Positions 34,941 through 45,242 are shown, counted from the first letter of the stretch. The stretch is DNA of 64,000 bases from Actinomycetospora straminea (GCF_028737255.1 NZ_JAQZAN010000010.1:124001-188000), one strand, 5' to 3'. Numbers and translations are program-made. Notes: generated from the letters alone by a model not told the origin.

Positions 34941-35732
34941 GTGAAGAGACCCGTGGTCTTCGTGCACGGCCTGTGGATCCACGCCGCGTCGTGGGAGCCC
35001 TGGCGCGAGCTCTTCGCCGCCGAGGGCTACGAGACCCACGCCCCCGGGTGGCCGGGCGACGCGGCCTCCCCGGAGGAGACCCGCGCCGACCCGTCCGCGA
35101 TGGCCGACGTCGGGGTCGACCGGATCACCGCCGCGTACGCCGACGTCATCGCCGGACTGGCCGTGCCGCCGATCGTCGTCGGGCACTCCTTCGGCGGCCT
35201 CATCGCCGAGAAGCTGCTGGACGAGGGCCGGGCCACCGCGGCCATCGTCATCTCCCCCGCGCCGCTCAAGGGCATCCGCGTCCTCCCCCCGGCCCAACTG
35301 CGGTCGAGCTTCCCGGTGCTGTCCCGCCCGCGGAACCGGCACCGCGCCGTCGCCCTCACGCCACCGCAGTTCGCGTACGCGTTCGGCAACGCCCTCGACC
35401 GGGACGAGTCCGACGAGCTGTACCGGCGCTACGCGATCCCCGGGCCGGGGCGGCCGCTGTTCGAGACGGCCACGGCGGCCTTCACCCGCCACGCCGCCAC
35501 CGCCGTCGACACCGGCCGGGCGGACCGCGGCCCCCTGCTGCTCATGGCCGCCGGCCGGGACCACACCGTGCCCGCCACCGTCGTCCGCGCCGCGCACCGT
35601 CTCTACTCCGCCTCACCCGCCGACACCGAGATCACCACCTATCCCGACCGCGGCCACAGCGCCCCGTTCGACCACGGCTGGCGGGTCCTCGCCGACGACG
35701 GCCTCGACTGGCTCACCCGCCGGGGCCTGTAG
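34941..35732 (+). CDS. Alpha/beta hydrolase
   Basis: A 263-residue hydrolase. The oxyanion-hole motif is VFVHGLW, the nucleophile elbow VVGHSFGG, the acid probably in AAGRDHTVP and the His in YPDRGHSAPF. GTG at 34941 has GAGGTG upstream. It probably hydrolyses a small ester or amide. It lies between the BTAD regulator and the broken hydrolase at 35773. Confidence 0.88.
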   Translation: MKRPVVFVHGLWIHAASWEPWRELFAAEGYETHAPGWPGDAASPEETRADPSAMADVGVDRITAAYADVIAGLAVPPIVVGHSFGGLIAEKLLDEGRATAAIVISPAPLKGIRVLPPAQLRSSFPVLSRPRNRHRAVALTPPQFAYAFGNALDRDESDELYRRYAIPGPGRPLFETATAAFTRHAATAVDTGRADRGPLLLMAAGRDHTVPATVVRAAHRLYSASPADTEITTYPDRGHSAPFDHGWRVLADDGLDWLTRRGL

Positions 35733-35772
35733 CCGATCGAACACCTCCACCCATCCCGACCGAGGAGTCCGC

Positions 35773-36488
35773 ATGCCCACCCCACCGACCGTCGTCCTCG
35801 TCCACGGCGCCTTCGCCGACGCCTCGAGCTTCGGCGCCCTCATCCCGCACCTGCTCGACGACGGCATCCCCGTCGTGGCCCCGGCCGGCCCCAACCGCTC
35901 CCTGAGCGGCGACGCCGCCTACATCGCCTCGGTGGTGCGCCAGATCCCCGGCGACGTGGTCCTCGTCGGGCACTCCTACGGCGGCGCGGTCATCACGCTC
36001 GCCGGGTCGAGGACAACGTCCGCGCGCTGGTCTACCTCGCCGGCTACGTGCCCGACGAGGGCGAGACCCTCGCCGAGCTCCAGGGCGGCTTCCCGGAGTC
36101 GTCCCTGCCCCCGGCACTCGTGCCGACCACCTACCCCCTGCCCGACGGTTCCACCGGCACCGAGATCTCGGTCGACCCCGCCCGGGTGCACGACATCTTC
36201 GCCCAGGACCTCGATCCCGCGCTGACACGTGTGCTCGCGGTGTCGCAGCGCCCGCTCGCCACCGCGGTGTTCGGCGAACCCGCGAGCACCCCGGCCTGGC
36301 GCACGACGCCGTCGTGGGGCGTGGTGTCCTCCTCGGACCACACCATCAACCCCGACATCGAGCGCTTCGGCTATCGGCGCGCGGGCACCACCGTCACCGA
36401 GATCGACTCCTCGCACGTGGTCATGCTGTCGCACCCCAAGGAGGTCACCGACGTCATCCGCGAGGCCATCCGCGCCACCGAGCGCTGA
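35773..36488 (+). pseudogene. Alpha/beta hydrolase broken by a frameshift
   Basis: The first 78 or so codons read VVLVHGAFADASSF and LVGHSYGGAVITLAG, a clean hydrolase N-terminal half. At about 36003-36007 (GCCGGGTCGAGG) the frame shifts by one; the continuation VRALVYLAGYVPDEGETLAE is in another frame and runs on normally to SHVVMLSHPKEVTDVI at 36488. A single missing C would restore it. A related intact gene lies at 61665-62402. Either a true pseudogene or a sequencing error. Confidence 0.85.
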
Positions 36489-36551
36489 CGCGTCCCGCCG
36501 CGTCCGGGCCGTGATCCCGACGTCGTCCGGACCGGCGGAACGACGGGCGCC

Positions 36552-38879
36552 TCAGCCCGACCGGCCCGCCACCCAGCCGGCGATCTGGGTGCGGGACGAG
36601 AAGTCGAGCTTGCGCAGCATGCGCTCCACGTGCCCGTCGACGGTGCGGCGGGAGATCACGAGGCGCTCGCCGATGTCGCGGTTGCTCAGGCCCTGGGCGA
36701 CGAGTGCCGCGATCTCGCGCTCCCGCGAGGTCAGCGGATCGCCGCTCGGCGCCGCCGACGGCCGAGGTGTCCCGGACCCGGCGAGCGCGATGCACCGCCG
36801 GACCGCGTCGGGCAGGGCGACGTCGGCCTGCTCCTCGCGGAGCGCCTCGGCCCGGGACGCGCCGAGGGCGGCGTCGATGCGGGCGGCGTGCTCCCGGCCC
36901 TCGGCCGAGGCGTGCGGGCCGAACGCGGCCAGCGACGTCCCGAGCCGGCGCCACACCGAGCGCGCCAGCCCGGACAGGGTGGCGGCGTCGGCGGCGCGCC
37001 CGCCGGCGACGCTGATCCACGAGCAGACCTCGATGCTCAGCGCGGTGCAGACCCCGTCGCGGAAGTCGCGCTCGATCTGCATCGTCGCGAGGATCGCCTC
37101 GCGGGCCCGGTCGAGCTGGCCGAGGTGGAGGTGGCTGATGGCCGCGATCCACCGTCCGTAGCCGCGGTTCCACAGCTCACCGGCGGCCGTCGCCCGCTCC
37201 ACGACGTCGGCGGCGGTGGCGAGCGCGGCGTGCGAGCGGCCCGAGTACGTCTGCGCCATGGCGAGCTGGAAGGCCGCGGTGAGCTCGGGGCCGTGGAGCC
37301 CCATGCGCCGGTGCAGGGCGATCGCGCGCCCGTAGCACGCGATGGCGTCGTCCAGGTCGCCCTCGAACAGGTGCAGCAACGCCGTCCAGTGCGCGGCGTG
37401 CCCCTGCATCGCGAGATCGCCCCGCGCGTGGGCGAGCCGGCTGCACTCGGCGAGCCACGTCCTCGCCTCGGCCCGGTCGCCCTGGATCAGCGCGACCCAG
37501 GCGACGACCCACAGCGCCTCACCCCGCTGGGCGCTGTCCGGGTCGAGCTGCGGCAACAGCCGTTCGAGCCAGCGGCGGCCGTAGGTCAGGAAGCCGCCGG
37601 CGATCCAGTGGTAGCGCAGCTGCGCGGCCAGCCGCGCCCCGCCGACCGCCTCACCGGGGGTCTCGGCGGAGAAGGCGAGCGCGGCGATGAGGTTGGGGTG
37701 GTCGGCGCGCAGCTGGGCGAGGTCACGCGCCTGGTCGGGCCCGCACCACCGGTCGATCATGGCCTCGGCGCGACGGATGTAGTGGTCACGGTGCCGGCGG
37801 CGGACGTCCACGGTCTCGCCCGAGCGCGCCAGCGCCTCGGCGCCGTACTCGCGCAGCGGGACGAACTGCCGGTAGCGCACGGTCTCGCCGTCGCGGTCGG
37901 CCAGCACCACCGACTTGCCGACGAGGCCGTCGAGCGCCTCGAGCAGCCGGTCGTCGTCGAGCTCGCCGTAGCCGCAGACGCCGTCGAGGGTCTCGAGGTC
38001 GACCGACGCCGGGAACACCGACATGCGCGCCCAGAGCAGCCGCTCGTCGTCGCCGCAGAGGTCGAAGCTCCAGTCGATGAGCGCGTGCAGCGACCGGTGC
38101 CGCGGCTCGGCGTCGCGCACGGGCGCCCGGAGCAGGTGCAGCCGGCCGCCGAGCCGTTCGACGACCTGGGACACCGGCAACGTCCGCAGGCGCACCGCCG
38201 CCAGCTCGATGGCCAGCGGGAGCCCGTCCAGGCGCCGGCACAGCTCGACGACGGCGGCACGGTTGGCCGGCGTGATGGCGAACTCCGGCAGGACGCTGCG
38301 CGCCCGGTCGAGCAGGAGGCGCACCGCGGGCACCTCGTCGAGGGACCGGCTGCCCGCGGCGTCCGGGTCGCCGGGCACCGGCAGGGGCGCGAGCCGGTGG
38401 ACCTGCTCGCCCCACAGGCCGAGCGGCTCCCGGCTCGTCGCGAGCACGGTGAGGTCGGGCAGCGCCTCGAGCAGCCGGCGCAGCAGCACGACGCTGCCTT
38501 CGATGAGGTGCTCGCAGTTGTCGACGACGAGCAGGGCCGGCTGCCCGCCGAGGTGGTCGATCACGCGGTCGACGGCGTCGCGGTTGGACTGGTCGGGCAC
38601 GCCGAGCGCGGTGGCCACGGCCGGCGCGATCTGCGAGGGATGGGTGACGCTGGCCAGCTCGACGACGTGTGCCGACCCGGCCTCCGCCGCGACCGCCAGG
38701 GCGAGGCGGGTCTTCCCGACCCCGCCCGGGCCGGTCAGCGTCACCAGCCGCCGGTCGGCCAGCGCCGCGCGGACGCGGTCCAGGTCGCCCTCCCGGCCCA
38801 CGAAGCTCGTCAGGGACGTCCACACCCGCCGCCCGCCGGAGGGCGCGGGGGCCCGCTCCTCCTGCACGACGTCGACCAT
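36552..38879 (-). CDS. LuxR-family regulator with STAND-type ATPase domain
   Basis: A 775-residue regulator. An NTPase domain with Walker A GPGGVGKT at residues 50-57 and LLVVDNCEHL as Walker B, then GLPLAIELAAVRL, a long region of TPR-like helices, and a C-terminal LuxR helix-turn-helix (LTSREREIAALVAQGLSNRD, near residues 715-768). ATG at 38879 is supported by GGGGAGG ten bases upstream. It faces away from the carboxylase-like operon at 39087, so it is a candidate regulator of that operon. Confidence 0.9.
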   Translation of the reverse strand: MVDVVQEERAPAPSGGRRVWTSLTSFVGREGDLDRVRAALADRRLVTLTGPGGVGKTRLALAVAAEAGSAHVVELASVTHPSQIAPAVATALGVPDQSNRDAVDRVIDHLGGQPALLVVDNCEHLIEGSVVLLRRLLEALPDLTVLATSREPLGLWGEQVHRLAPLPVPGDPDAAGSRSLDEVPAVRLLLDRARSVLPEFAITPANRAAVVELCRRLDGLPLAIELAAVRLRTLPVSQVVERLGGRLHLLRAPVRDAEPRHRSLHALIDWSFDLCGDDERLLWARMSVFPASVDLETLDGVCGYGELDDDRLLEALDGLVGKSVVLADRDGETVRYRQFVPLREYGAEALARSGETVDVRRRHRDHYIRRAEAMIDRWCGPDQARDLAQLRADHPNLIAALAFSAETPGEAVGGARLAAQLRYHWIAGGFLTYGRRWLERLLPQLDPDSAQRGEALWVVAWVALIQGDRAEARTWLAECSRLAHARGDLAMQGHAAHWTALLHLFEGDLDDAIACYGRAIALHRRMGLHGPELTAAFQLAMAQTYSGRSHAALATAADVVERATAAGELWNRGYGRWIAAISHLHLGQLDRAREAILATMQIERDFRDGVCTALSIEVCSWISVAGGRAADAATLSGLARSVWRRLGTSLAAFGPHASAEGREHAARIDAALGASRAEALREEQADVALPDAVRRCIALAGSGTPRPSAAPSGDPLTSREREIAALVAQGLSNRDIGERLVISRRTVDGHVERMLRKLDFSSRTQIAGWVAGRSG

Positions 38880-39069
38880 GTGACGCCTCCCCGTCGCTGC
38901 GTCTCCCGGTTGGAGCATGACACGGGTCACCCCCGGCCGGTGCCCCCGTGCTGCTGATCTACCTGCGTAGGCCGGCCCCGGGCGATGGGGTGATCTCACG
39001 CTGTCGGGGCGGCGGCTCCCGCGGCCACGGTGTAGCGGCCATCACACCAGCCGCGACACAGGAGGGCCG

Positions 39070-39093
39070 ATGCGCCGGGAGACACCGTGCTGA
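39070..39093 (+). CDS. Possible seven-codon leader peptide
   Basis: ATG at 39070 has a strong AGGAGG ribosome binding site; it reads MRRETPC and stops at 39093, just after the GTG start (39087) of the HyuA-like gene in another frame. This overlap would let ribosomes ending the leader reinitiate at the GTG. It may be a real coupling device or an accident of sequence. Confidence 0.35.
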   Translation: MRRETPC

Positions 39094-41027
39094 ACATCGA
39101 CGTCGACACGGGCGGCACGATGACCGACGGGCTGGTCAGCGGGGACGCGCCGTCCGCGGGCTTCTCCGGCGTGTTCAGCGTCAAGGTCGAGACCACGCCG
39201 CACGACGTGACCATCGCCTTCGCCGAGGTCCTCGAGGCCGCCCGTCGCCGGGTCGGGGCGGCCAGCATGCGCGACCTGCTCGACGAGGTCGCGCTCATCC
39301 GCTGGTCCTCGACCATCACCTCGAACGTGCTCGCGCAGAAGAGCGGGCCGAAGCTCGGCCTGCTCGTCTCGGCCGGTCACGAGGACGACCTCTACACCAG
39401 CCCCGAGGAGGCGGCGACGGTCGTCGGCCCGCTCATCGACCGGGACAACATCACCGGCATCCCCGAGGGCGCGAGCGACGACGAGATCCGCACCGCGGTC
39501 AAGGGCCTGTTCGACCAGGGCATCCGCCGGATCAACATCAGCCTCCGCGGTGCGTTCGCCGACGACGCCGCCGAGCAGAAGATCGTGGCCCTGGTGGACG
39601 CGCAGTACCCCGACCACTACCTGGGCTCGATCCCGGCGCTGCCCGCCAGCGAGATCCTGCTGCGTCCCGACGACGCCACCCGCACGTTCGTCTCGCTGAT
39701 CAACGCCTACGTCCACCCCTCGCTGGCGACCACCCTCTACCGCGCCGAGGAGACCCTGAAGCAGGAGCACTCCTGGCGCGGCAACGTGCTCGTCGGCCAC
39801 ATCAACGGCGGCGTGGCCCGCATCGGCAAGACCACCGCGTTCGACACCATCGAGTCGGGCCCGCTGTTCGGGACGCACGCCTGCGCCGCCGAGGCCGCCC
39901 GCCTCGGCGACGCGGCGGTCCTCGCCATCGACGTCGGCGGCACGACGGCCAAGGTCTCGGCGGTCGAGGACGGCCGCGTCGTCGACCGGGACGAGGGCCA
40001 CCTCTTCGGCATCCCGGTCCGCACCAACCTCCCGCTGCTGCGCTCGATCGCGCTCGGCGGCGGCTCGGTCGCCCGGGTGGCGGGCGAGGGCGGGACGTCC
40101 GGCTCCGCCGGTGGGCACGTCACCCTCGGCCCGGACTCGATGGGCGCGGCGCCCGGGCCGGCATGCTATGGGCTCGGCGGGCGCAGCGCCACGGCCACCG
40201 ACGCCTTCGTCGTCCTGGGCCTGCTCTCCCCCACGGCCTTCCTCGAGGGTCGGCGCACGCTCGACGTCGACGCCGCCCGCGCGGCGATCGACCGGGCCGT
40301 CGGCACGCCGCTCGGGCTCTCGACCGAGGACGCGGCACAGCGCATCGTCGACACCGCGCTCGACATGGCCGCGCAGCTCGCGCGGGACACCGCGGCCGAG
40401 ATGGGCTGGGACCCGGCCGATACCGCGGTCCACGCGCTCGGCGGCAACGGTCCGCTGCTGGCCACCGGGGTCGCCGAGCGGCTCGGGGCCTCGACGGTGC
40501 GGCTGTTCGGCTTCGGGAACGTGCTGTCGGCCTACGGCTCGGCGATCTCCGACGTCGTCCACGTCTACGAGTCGGCGGTCTCCGGAGCCGAGGAGGCGCG
40601 GGGCGCCGCCGCGAGGCTGCGGGAGGAGGCCCGCCGCGACCTGCGCGGCGAGGGCTTCGATCCCGACGGCGCGGTCCTGGCGTGGGAGGTCCGCGACGCG
40701 GACGGCACGCGCCACACGGCCGAGGGGGACGTCGACGGAACCGTGGACAGCGTGCTCACCGGCACGCCCCGCCTGGTCCACCTCACCGCCCGCTCGGTCC
40801 TGCCGAGCCTGGAACGGACGGCGCCGGCCGGCGGCGACGAGCCCGCGGGCGGCGAGCGCGGCGGCCTCCCCGTCCACGGGTGGTCGTCGGTGGCCGGGCA
40901 GCGCCTCGACGGCCCGGTCCTCGTCGACGGCGGAGCCTTCACCTGGTTCGTCGGGCCCGGCTGGTCGCTGCAGGTCGACGAGAACGGCGACGCCACCGCC
41001 ACCCGCACCACCGGAGGGACACCATGA
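39087..41027 (+). CDS. HyuA-like subunit (acetophenone/acetone carboxylase or hydantoinase type)
   Basis: A 646-residue protein of the hydantoinase A/oxoprolinase family. The N-terminal actin-like ATPase motif is DVDTGGTMTDG, the second phosphate motif is LAIDVGGTTAKVS, and GAAPGPACYGLGG is the conserved family stretch. It is the first of three overlapping genes, with a small zinc-ribbon subunit and a second HyuA-like subunit; the sizes match the alpha, beta and gamma subunits of acetophenone carboxylase. It would use ATP to activate a ketone or bicarbonate, or to open a cyclic amide. GTG at 39087 is the chosen start. Confidence 0.87.
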   Translation: MLNIDVDTGGTMTDGLVSGDAPSAGFSGVFSVKVETTPHDVTIAFAEVLEAARRRVGAASMRDLLDEVALIRWSSTITSNVLAQKSGPKLGLLVSAGHEDDLYTSPEEAATVVGPLIDRDNITGIPEGASDDEIRTAVKGLFDQGIRRINISLRGAFADDAAEQKIVALVDAQYPDHYLGSIPALPASEILLRPDDATRTFVSLINAYVHPSLATTLYRAEETLKQEHSWRGNVLVGHINGGVARIGKTTAFDTIESGPLFGTHACAAEAARLGDAAVLAIDVGGTTAKVSAVEDGRVVDRDEGHLFGIPVRTNLPLLRSIALGGGSVARVAGEGGTSGSAGGHVTLGPDSMGAAPGPACYGLGGRSATATDAFVVLGLLSPTAFLEGRRTLDVDAARAAIDRAVGTPLGLSTEDAAQRIVDTALDMAAQLARDTAAEMGWDPADTAVHALGGNGPLLATGVAERLGASTVRLFGFGNVLSAYGSAISDVVHVYESAVSGAEEARGAAARLREEARRDLRGEGFDPDGAVLAWEVRDADGTRHTAEGDVDGTVDSVLTGTPRLVHLTARSVLPSLERTAPAGGDEPAGGERGGLPVHGWSSVAGQRLDGPVLVDGGAFTWFVGPGWSLQVDENGDATATRTTGGTP

Positions 41028-41416
41028 CGCGCATCCACGTCGCCGAGTACCTCGACCTCGACGTCGGCACCGAGCGGTGGCACTGCCACTCCTGCGGCCA
41101 CGACATCGCCGCGGCCCGGGAGAACTACAAGACGGGGCTGCTGCTCACCGAGCGGGACCCCGGCGAGGTCCACCCGCCCCTCATCGAGGGTCGGTTCACC
41201 TTCGCCCCGGACCCCACGTGGATCCGCATCATCGAGTTCCACTGCCCCGGCTGCGGGCGCCAGGTCGAGACCGAGTACCTCCCGCCCGGCCACCCGATCA
41301 CCCACGACACCGAGATCGACATCGACGCGCTGAAGCGACGTCTCGACGCCGGCGAGCTGCGCATCGACGAGGCCGGGAAGCTCGCCACGAGGAACGACAG
41401 CGAGGTGACGGCGTGA
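41024..41416 (+). CDS. Small zinc-ribbon carboxylase subunit
   Basis: A 130-residue protein with two CxxC pairs: WHCHSCGHDI near residue 18 and FHCPGCGRQ near residue 71, then YLPPGHPITHDTEID. It resembles the small subunit of acetone carboxylase (AcxC) and of acetophenone carboxylase (ApcB). ATG at 41024 overlaps the stop of the first HyuA gene, and its own stop overlaps the GTG of the second (GTGA), so expression is coupled and equimolar assembly is likely. Confidence 0.88.
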   Translation: MTRIHVAEYLDLDVGTERWHCHSCGHDIAAARENYKTGLLLTERDPGEVHPPLIEGRFTFAPDPTWIRIIEFHCPGCGRQVETEYLPPGHPITHDTEIDIDALKRRLDAGELRIDEAGKLATRNDSEVTA

Positions 41417-43638
41417 GCCGCACGATCGACATCGACGTGGGCGGCACGTTCACCGACCTGGTCCTGACCTGGGACGAGCGCCGGATCACCGCCAAGGCAC
41501 CGACCACGCCCTACGACCTCTCGGTCGGGTTCCTCGACGTGCTCGGCGACGGCGCCGAACAGCTCGACATGGACATCGACGAGCTGCTGCCGCAGGTCGA
41601 GCTCGTGCGCTACTCGACGACCGTCGCGATGAACCGGCTCATCGAGCGCAAGGGGCCGCGGCTGGGCCTGCTGACGACCGAGGGCCACGAGGACGCGATC
41701 CTCATCGGACGGGGCGCCCAGTGGACCGACGGCACGCGCATCTCCGAGCGGCGCAACCTCGCGGTGCAGAAGAAGCCGGCCCCGCTCGTCACCCGGGACA
41801 TGATCGCCGGGATCCGCGAGCGCGTGGACTCCTTCGGCCAGGTGCTGCGCCCCCTCGACGAGGACGACGTGCGCCGCAAGCTGCGCGTCCTCGTCGACGG
41901 CGGAGCCCGCGCCATCGCCGTGTCGCTGCTGTGGTCGTTCGCCAACCCCGCCCACGAGAAGCGGATCCGCGAGATCATCCGCGAGGAGTACCGCAGCTAC
42001 CACGTCGGCTACCTGCCCGTGGTGCTCTCCCACGAGGTCGTGGGCAAGGTCGGCGAGTACGAGCGGACGATGACCGCGGTCCTCGACGCCTACCTGCAGA
42101 GCTCCATCAAGGCCGAGATGGAGCAGACCTGGGACCAGCTGCGCGAGCACGGCTACCGGGGCAGCTTCCTGCTCACCCACAACACCGGTGGCTCGGCCGA
42201 GATCTTCAAGACCACGGCGTCCCGGACCTACAACGGCGGGCCGATCGCCGGCCTGATGGGCAGCTACCACATCGGCCAGGCCCTCGGCTTCCGCAACGTC
42301 ATCGCCTCCGACGTCGGCGGCACGTCGTTCGACCTCGGGATGGTCGTCGACGCCTCGGTCCGGTCCTACGAGTTCCGTCCGATCATCGACCGGTGGATGG
42401 TCGGCATCTCGATGCTGCAGGCCACCACCATGGGCGCGGGCGGCGGCTCGATCGCCTGGATCAACGAGCTGCTGGGCAACCGCCTCGAGGTCGGTCCGCG
42501 CTCGGCGGGCTCCTACCCCGGCCCGGTCTGCTACGACCTCGGCGGCACCGAGCCGACCACCACCGACGCCGACGTCGTGCTCGGCTACATCGCCCCCGAC
42601 GGCTACTTCGACGGACGCATGCCGCTCGACCGCGACAAGGCCGCCGAGGCCATCCGCACGAGGATCGCCGACCCCCTCGGGGTCTCGGTCGACGAGGCCG
42701 CGGCGCTCATCCGCCAGGTCATCGAGAGCACCATGGCCTCCGCGATCCAGCGCGAGGTCCACCTGCGCGGCTACCACCCCGAGGACTTCGTGCTCTTCGC
42801 CTTCGGCGGCGGTGGTCCCACCCACGTCGCGGGCTACGGCGCCGACGTGCCCACCGCGGTGATCTTCCCCCAGGCACCGGTGTTCTCCGCGCTCGGCAGC
42901 TCGGTCATGGACGTCATGCACGTCTACGAGCAGTCCAAGCGGATCCTGTTCCTCGACGGCATGAGCCAGCGGCTCACCGAGGACTACGAGGCCTACAACG
43001 CGCCCGTCCGCGAGATGGTCGCCCAGGCCCGCGCGGACCTCACCTCCGAGGGCCTCGACCCGGACGATGCCCTGTTCACCGTCGAGCTCGACATGCTCTA
43101 CGGCGGCCAGGTCCAGGTGAAGCGGGTGTCCTCCCCACTGCTGGAGATCCGGAGCGAGGCGGACGCCGCCGCGGTCTACGACGCCTTCGAGGAGGAGTAC
43201 TCCGCGGCGTTCAGCCCGCACGTGGTCAACAAGCCCGGCGGCGCCTACATCGAGTCGATCATCGTGAAGGCGACCGTGCCGCAGGAGAAGCTCGAGCTGC
43301 CCGTGCACGAGCTCGGCGACGCCGACCCGTCGCCCGCCCGCCGGGGCAGCCGCGAGGCCTACTGGCCCGAGCTCGGGCGGCGCGTCGACACCCCCGTGTA
43401 CGCGTTCGACCGACTCGCTCCCGGCAACCAGGTCGACGGGCCGGGGCTGGTGGAGGCCGAGTTCACCACCATCGTCGTCCCGCCCCGCCGGGTGCTCCGC
43501 ATCGACGAGCACGGCCTCGGGCTGCTGGAGCACGCGGTCGCCGTCGAGCCCGCACCGGCGCAGGTCCCCGTGATGGAAGGCTCGCCAACGGGCTGGGCGA
43601 CCTGCTCGACGCCGTGGCGCCCGACGGCGTCGCCGTGA
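41413..43638 (+). CDS. Second HyuA-like subunit
   Basis: A 741-residue HyuA-family protein: DVGGTFTDLVLT at the N-terminus, STTVAMNRLIERKGPRLGLL, THNTGGSAEIFKTTASRTYN, SDVGGTSFDLGMVV and FAFGGGGPTHVAGYG. It differs clearly from the first HyuA gene, so the pair is like ApcA and ApcC. No HyuB-like partner follows. The last 22 or so residues (MEGSPTGWATCSTPW and on) look unlike family C-termini, while another frame there reads sensibly into the next gene. The start is GTG at 41413. Confidence 0.87.
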   Translation: MSRTIDIDVGGTFTDLVLTWDERRITAKAPTTPYDLSVGFLDVLGDGAEQLDMDIDELLPQVELVRYSTTVAMNRLIERKGPRLGLLTTEGHEDAILIGRGAQWTDGTRISERRNLAVQKKPAPLVTRDMIAGIRERVDSFGQVLRPLDEDDVRRKLRVLVDGGARAIAVSLLWSFANPAHEKRIREIIREEYRSYHVGYLPVVLSHEVVGKVGEYERTMTAVLDAYLQSSIKAEMEQTWDQLREHGYRGSFLLTHNTGGSAEIFKTTASRTYNGGPIAGLMGSYHIGQALGFRNVIASDVGGTSFDLGMVVDASVRSYEFRPIIDRWMVGISMLQATTMGAGGGSIAWINELLGNRLEVGPRSAGSYPGPVCYDLGGTEPTTTDADVVLGYIAPDGYFDGRMPLDRDKAAEAIRTRIADPLGVSVDEAAALIRQVIESTMASAIQREVHLRGYHPEDFVLFAFGGGGPTHVAGYGADVPTAVIFPQAPVFSALGSSVMDVMHVYEQSKRILFLDGMSQRLTEDYEAYNAPVREMVAQARADLTSEGLDPDDALFTVELDMLYGGQVQVKRVSSPLLEIRSEADAAAVYDAFEEEYSAAFSPHVVNKPGGAYIESIIVKATVPQEKLELPVHELGDADPSPARRGSREAYWPELGRRVDTPVYAFDRLAPGNQVDGPGLVEAEFTTIVVPPRRVLRIDEHGLGLLEHAVAVEPAPAQVPVMEGSPTGWATCSTPWRPTASP

Positions 43639-44021
43639 CGCTGCCGTCCCTGGCCGAGGTCGCGGGTCATCGGGACGCCGCCGTCGAGGCGGCCCGCCGG
43701 CTGCGGGCATCGCGCGGCGACACCGCCGTCCTGCTCGCCGTGCTCGACGGGCCGGGCCTGCTCGACGACGTCAAGGCCTACCTCGATGCCGGGGTGGACG
43801 GGGTCGTCGTGACCGGTGGCGTCGACGCGGCCACGGCGAGGACGGTCGGCAACGTGTGCCGCTTCCACCGCGCGATGGCCCACGGCCCCGGTCTCGCCGC
43901 GCCGGTCACGCGTCCGCTCGGTGCACCGGCGCCGTCCACCGGTCTCGTCCTCAGCGACGAGTGCCCCGCCGACACCGACGTCACGGCCGTGGCCGCCTGG
44001 CTCGCCGCGGTCCGCGCCTGA
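43635..44021 (+). CDS. Small protein of unknown function in the carboxylase operon
   Basis: A 128-residue protein from the GTG at 43635, overlapping the HyuA stop (GTGA). In the same frame the sequence stays coding-like further upstream (NGLGDLLDAVAPDGVAV), so the true start may be near 43614 or earlier. It has VLLAVLDGPGLLDDVKAYLDAG and ends TDVTAVAAWLAAVRA. I recognise no family. It may be a soluble accessory subunit specific to this operon. Confidence 0.6.
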   Translation: MTLPSLAEVAGHRDAAVEAARRLRASRGDTAVLLAVLDGPGLLDDVKAYLDAGVDGVVVTGGVDAATARTVGNVCRFHRAMAHGPGLAAPVTRPLGAPAPSTGLVLSDECPADTDVTAVAAWLAAVRA

Positions 44022-44064
44022 CCAGCAGCACCTGTCGAACCACCTCCTGGAGGGAGCACCCGCG

Positions 44065-45242
44065 GTGCGGTACACCGATGTCGCGATCCCCCTCGGCGCC
44101 GCCTGGTCCTCGCCGTTCGCGAAGTGGCAGGGCACGCTCGCGGAGACGTCCAGCCTCGACCTGGCCGCGGCGGTCACCGGGCGCGCCCTCGCCGATCGGG
44201 GTCTGTCGCCCGACGAGTTCGACGGTCTCGTGCTGGGCTGGACCGTGCCGCAGCCCGACATCTTCTACGGCGCGCCGAGCCTGGCCGCCCGCCTCGGGCT
44301 GTCGGGGGTGACGGGGCCGATGGTGAGCCAGGCGTGCGCGACGTCGGTGGCGGCGCTGCACGCCGCGGCGGGCGCCGTCGAGGGCGGGGACGGGCCCCAG
44401 CTGGTGGTGGCCGCCGACCGCACGAGCAACGGCCCGACGCTGGCGTGGCCGGCGCCGTCACGGCCGGGCGGTGCCCCGCGCACCGAGCACTGGGTGCTCG
44501 ACAGCTTCGCCCGCGACCCCGGGACGGGCCAGGGCATGCTCGCCACCGGGGAGGCGGTCGCCGCGGAGTCCGGGTTCACCCGCGGCGAGGCGGACGCGGT
44601 GGCGGTGCTGCGCAGCGAGCAGTACGCCTCGGCGCTGGCCGACGACCGCGCCTTCCAGCGTCGCTACACGGTGCCGGTGTCGATCCCGGGTGCGAAGCGC
44701 TCGGTGGAGCTCGACGCCGACGAGGGCGTGCGGCCGGTCGACGCGGGGACCGCCGGCGCGCTCCCGCCGGCGACGCCCGGGGGCATCCACACCTTCGCCG
44801 CGCAGACCCACCCCGCCGACGGCGCGGCGGGCGCGGTGGTCACCACCACCGAGCGGGCCCGCGCGCTCGGCGACGGTGTGGTCCGCCTGCTGGCGAGCGG
44901 GTTCGCCCGCGTCGCGCCCGCCCGGATGCCGCAGGCCCCGGTGCCGGCCGCCCGCGCGGCGCTGGCCGCGGCCGGGCTGGACTTCGCCGATCTGCAGGCC
45001 GTCACCACCCACGACCCGTTCGCCGTCAACGACCTGTACTTCGCCCGGGAGACCGGGATCGCGCTCGAGGCCGTGAACGTCCGGGGCTGCAGCCTCGTCT
45101 TCGGCCACCCGCAGGGTCCCACCGGACTGCGCTCGATCGCCGAGCTGATCGAGACCCTGCGTGACCGCGGCGGTGGTCGCGGCCTGTTCACCGGTTGCGC
45201 CGCGGGCGACACCGGTGCCGCGATCGTCGTGGAGGTCGACGC

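Noticed and set aside
41125..43710. Minus-strand open frame of about 860 codons
   Set aside because: Shadow of the second HyuA gene.
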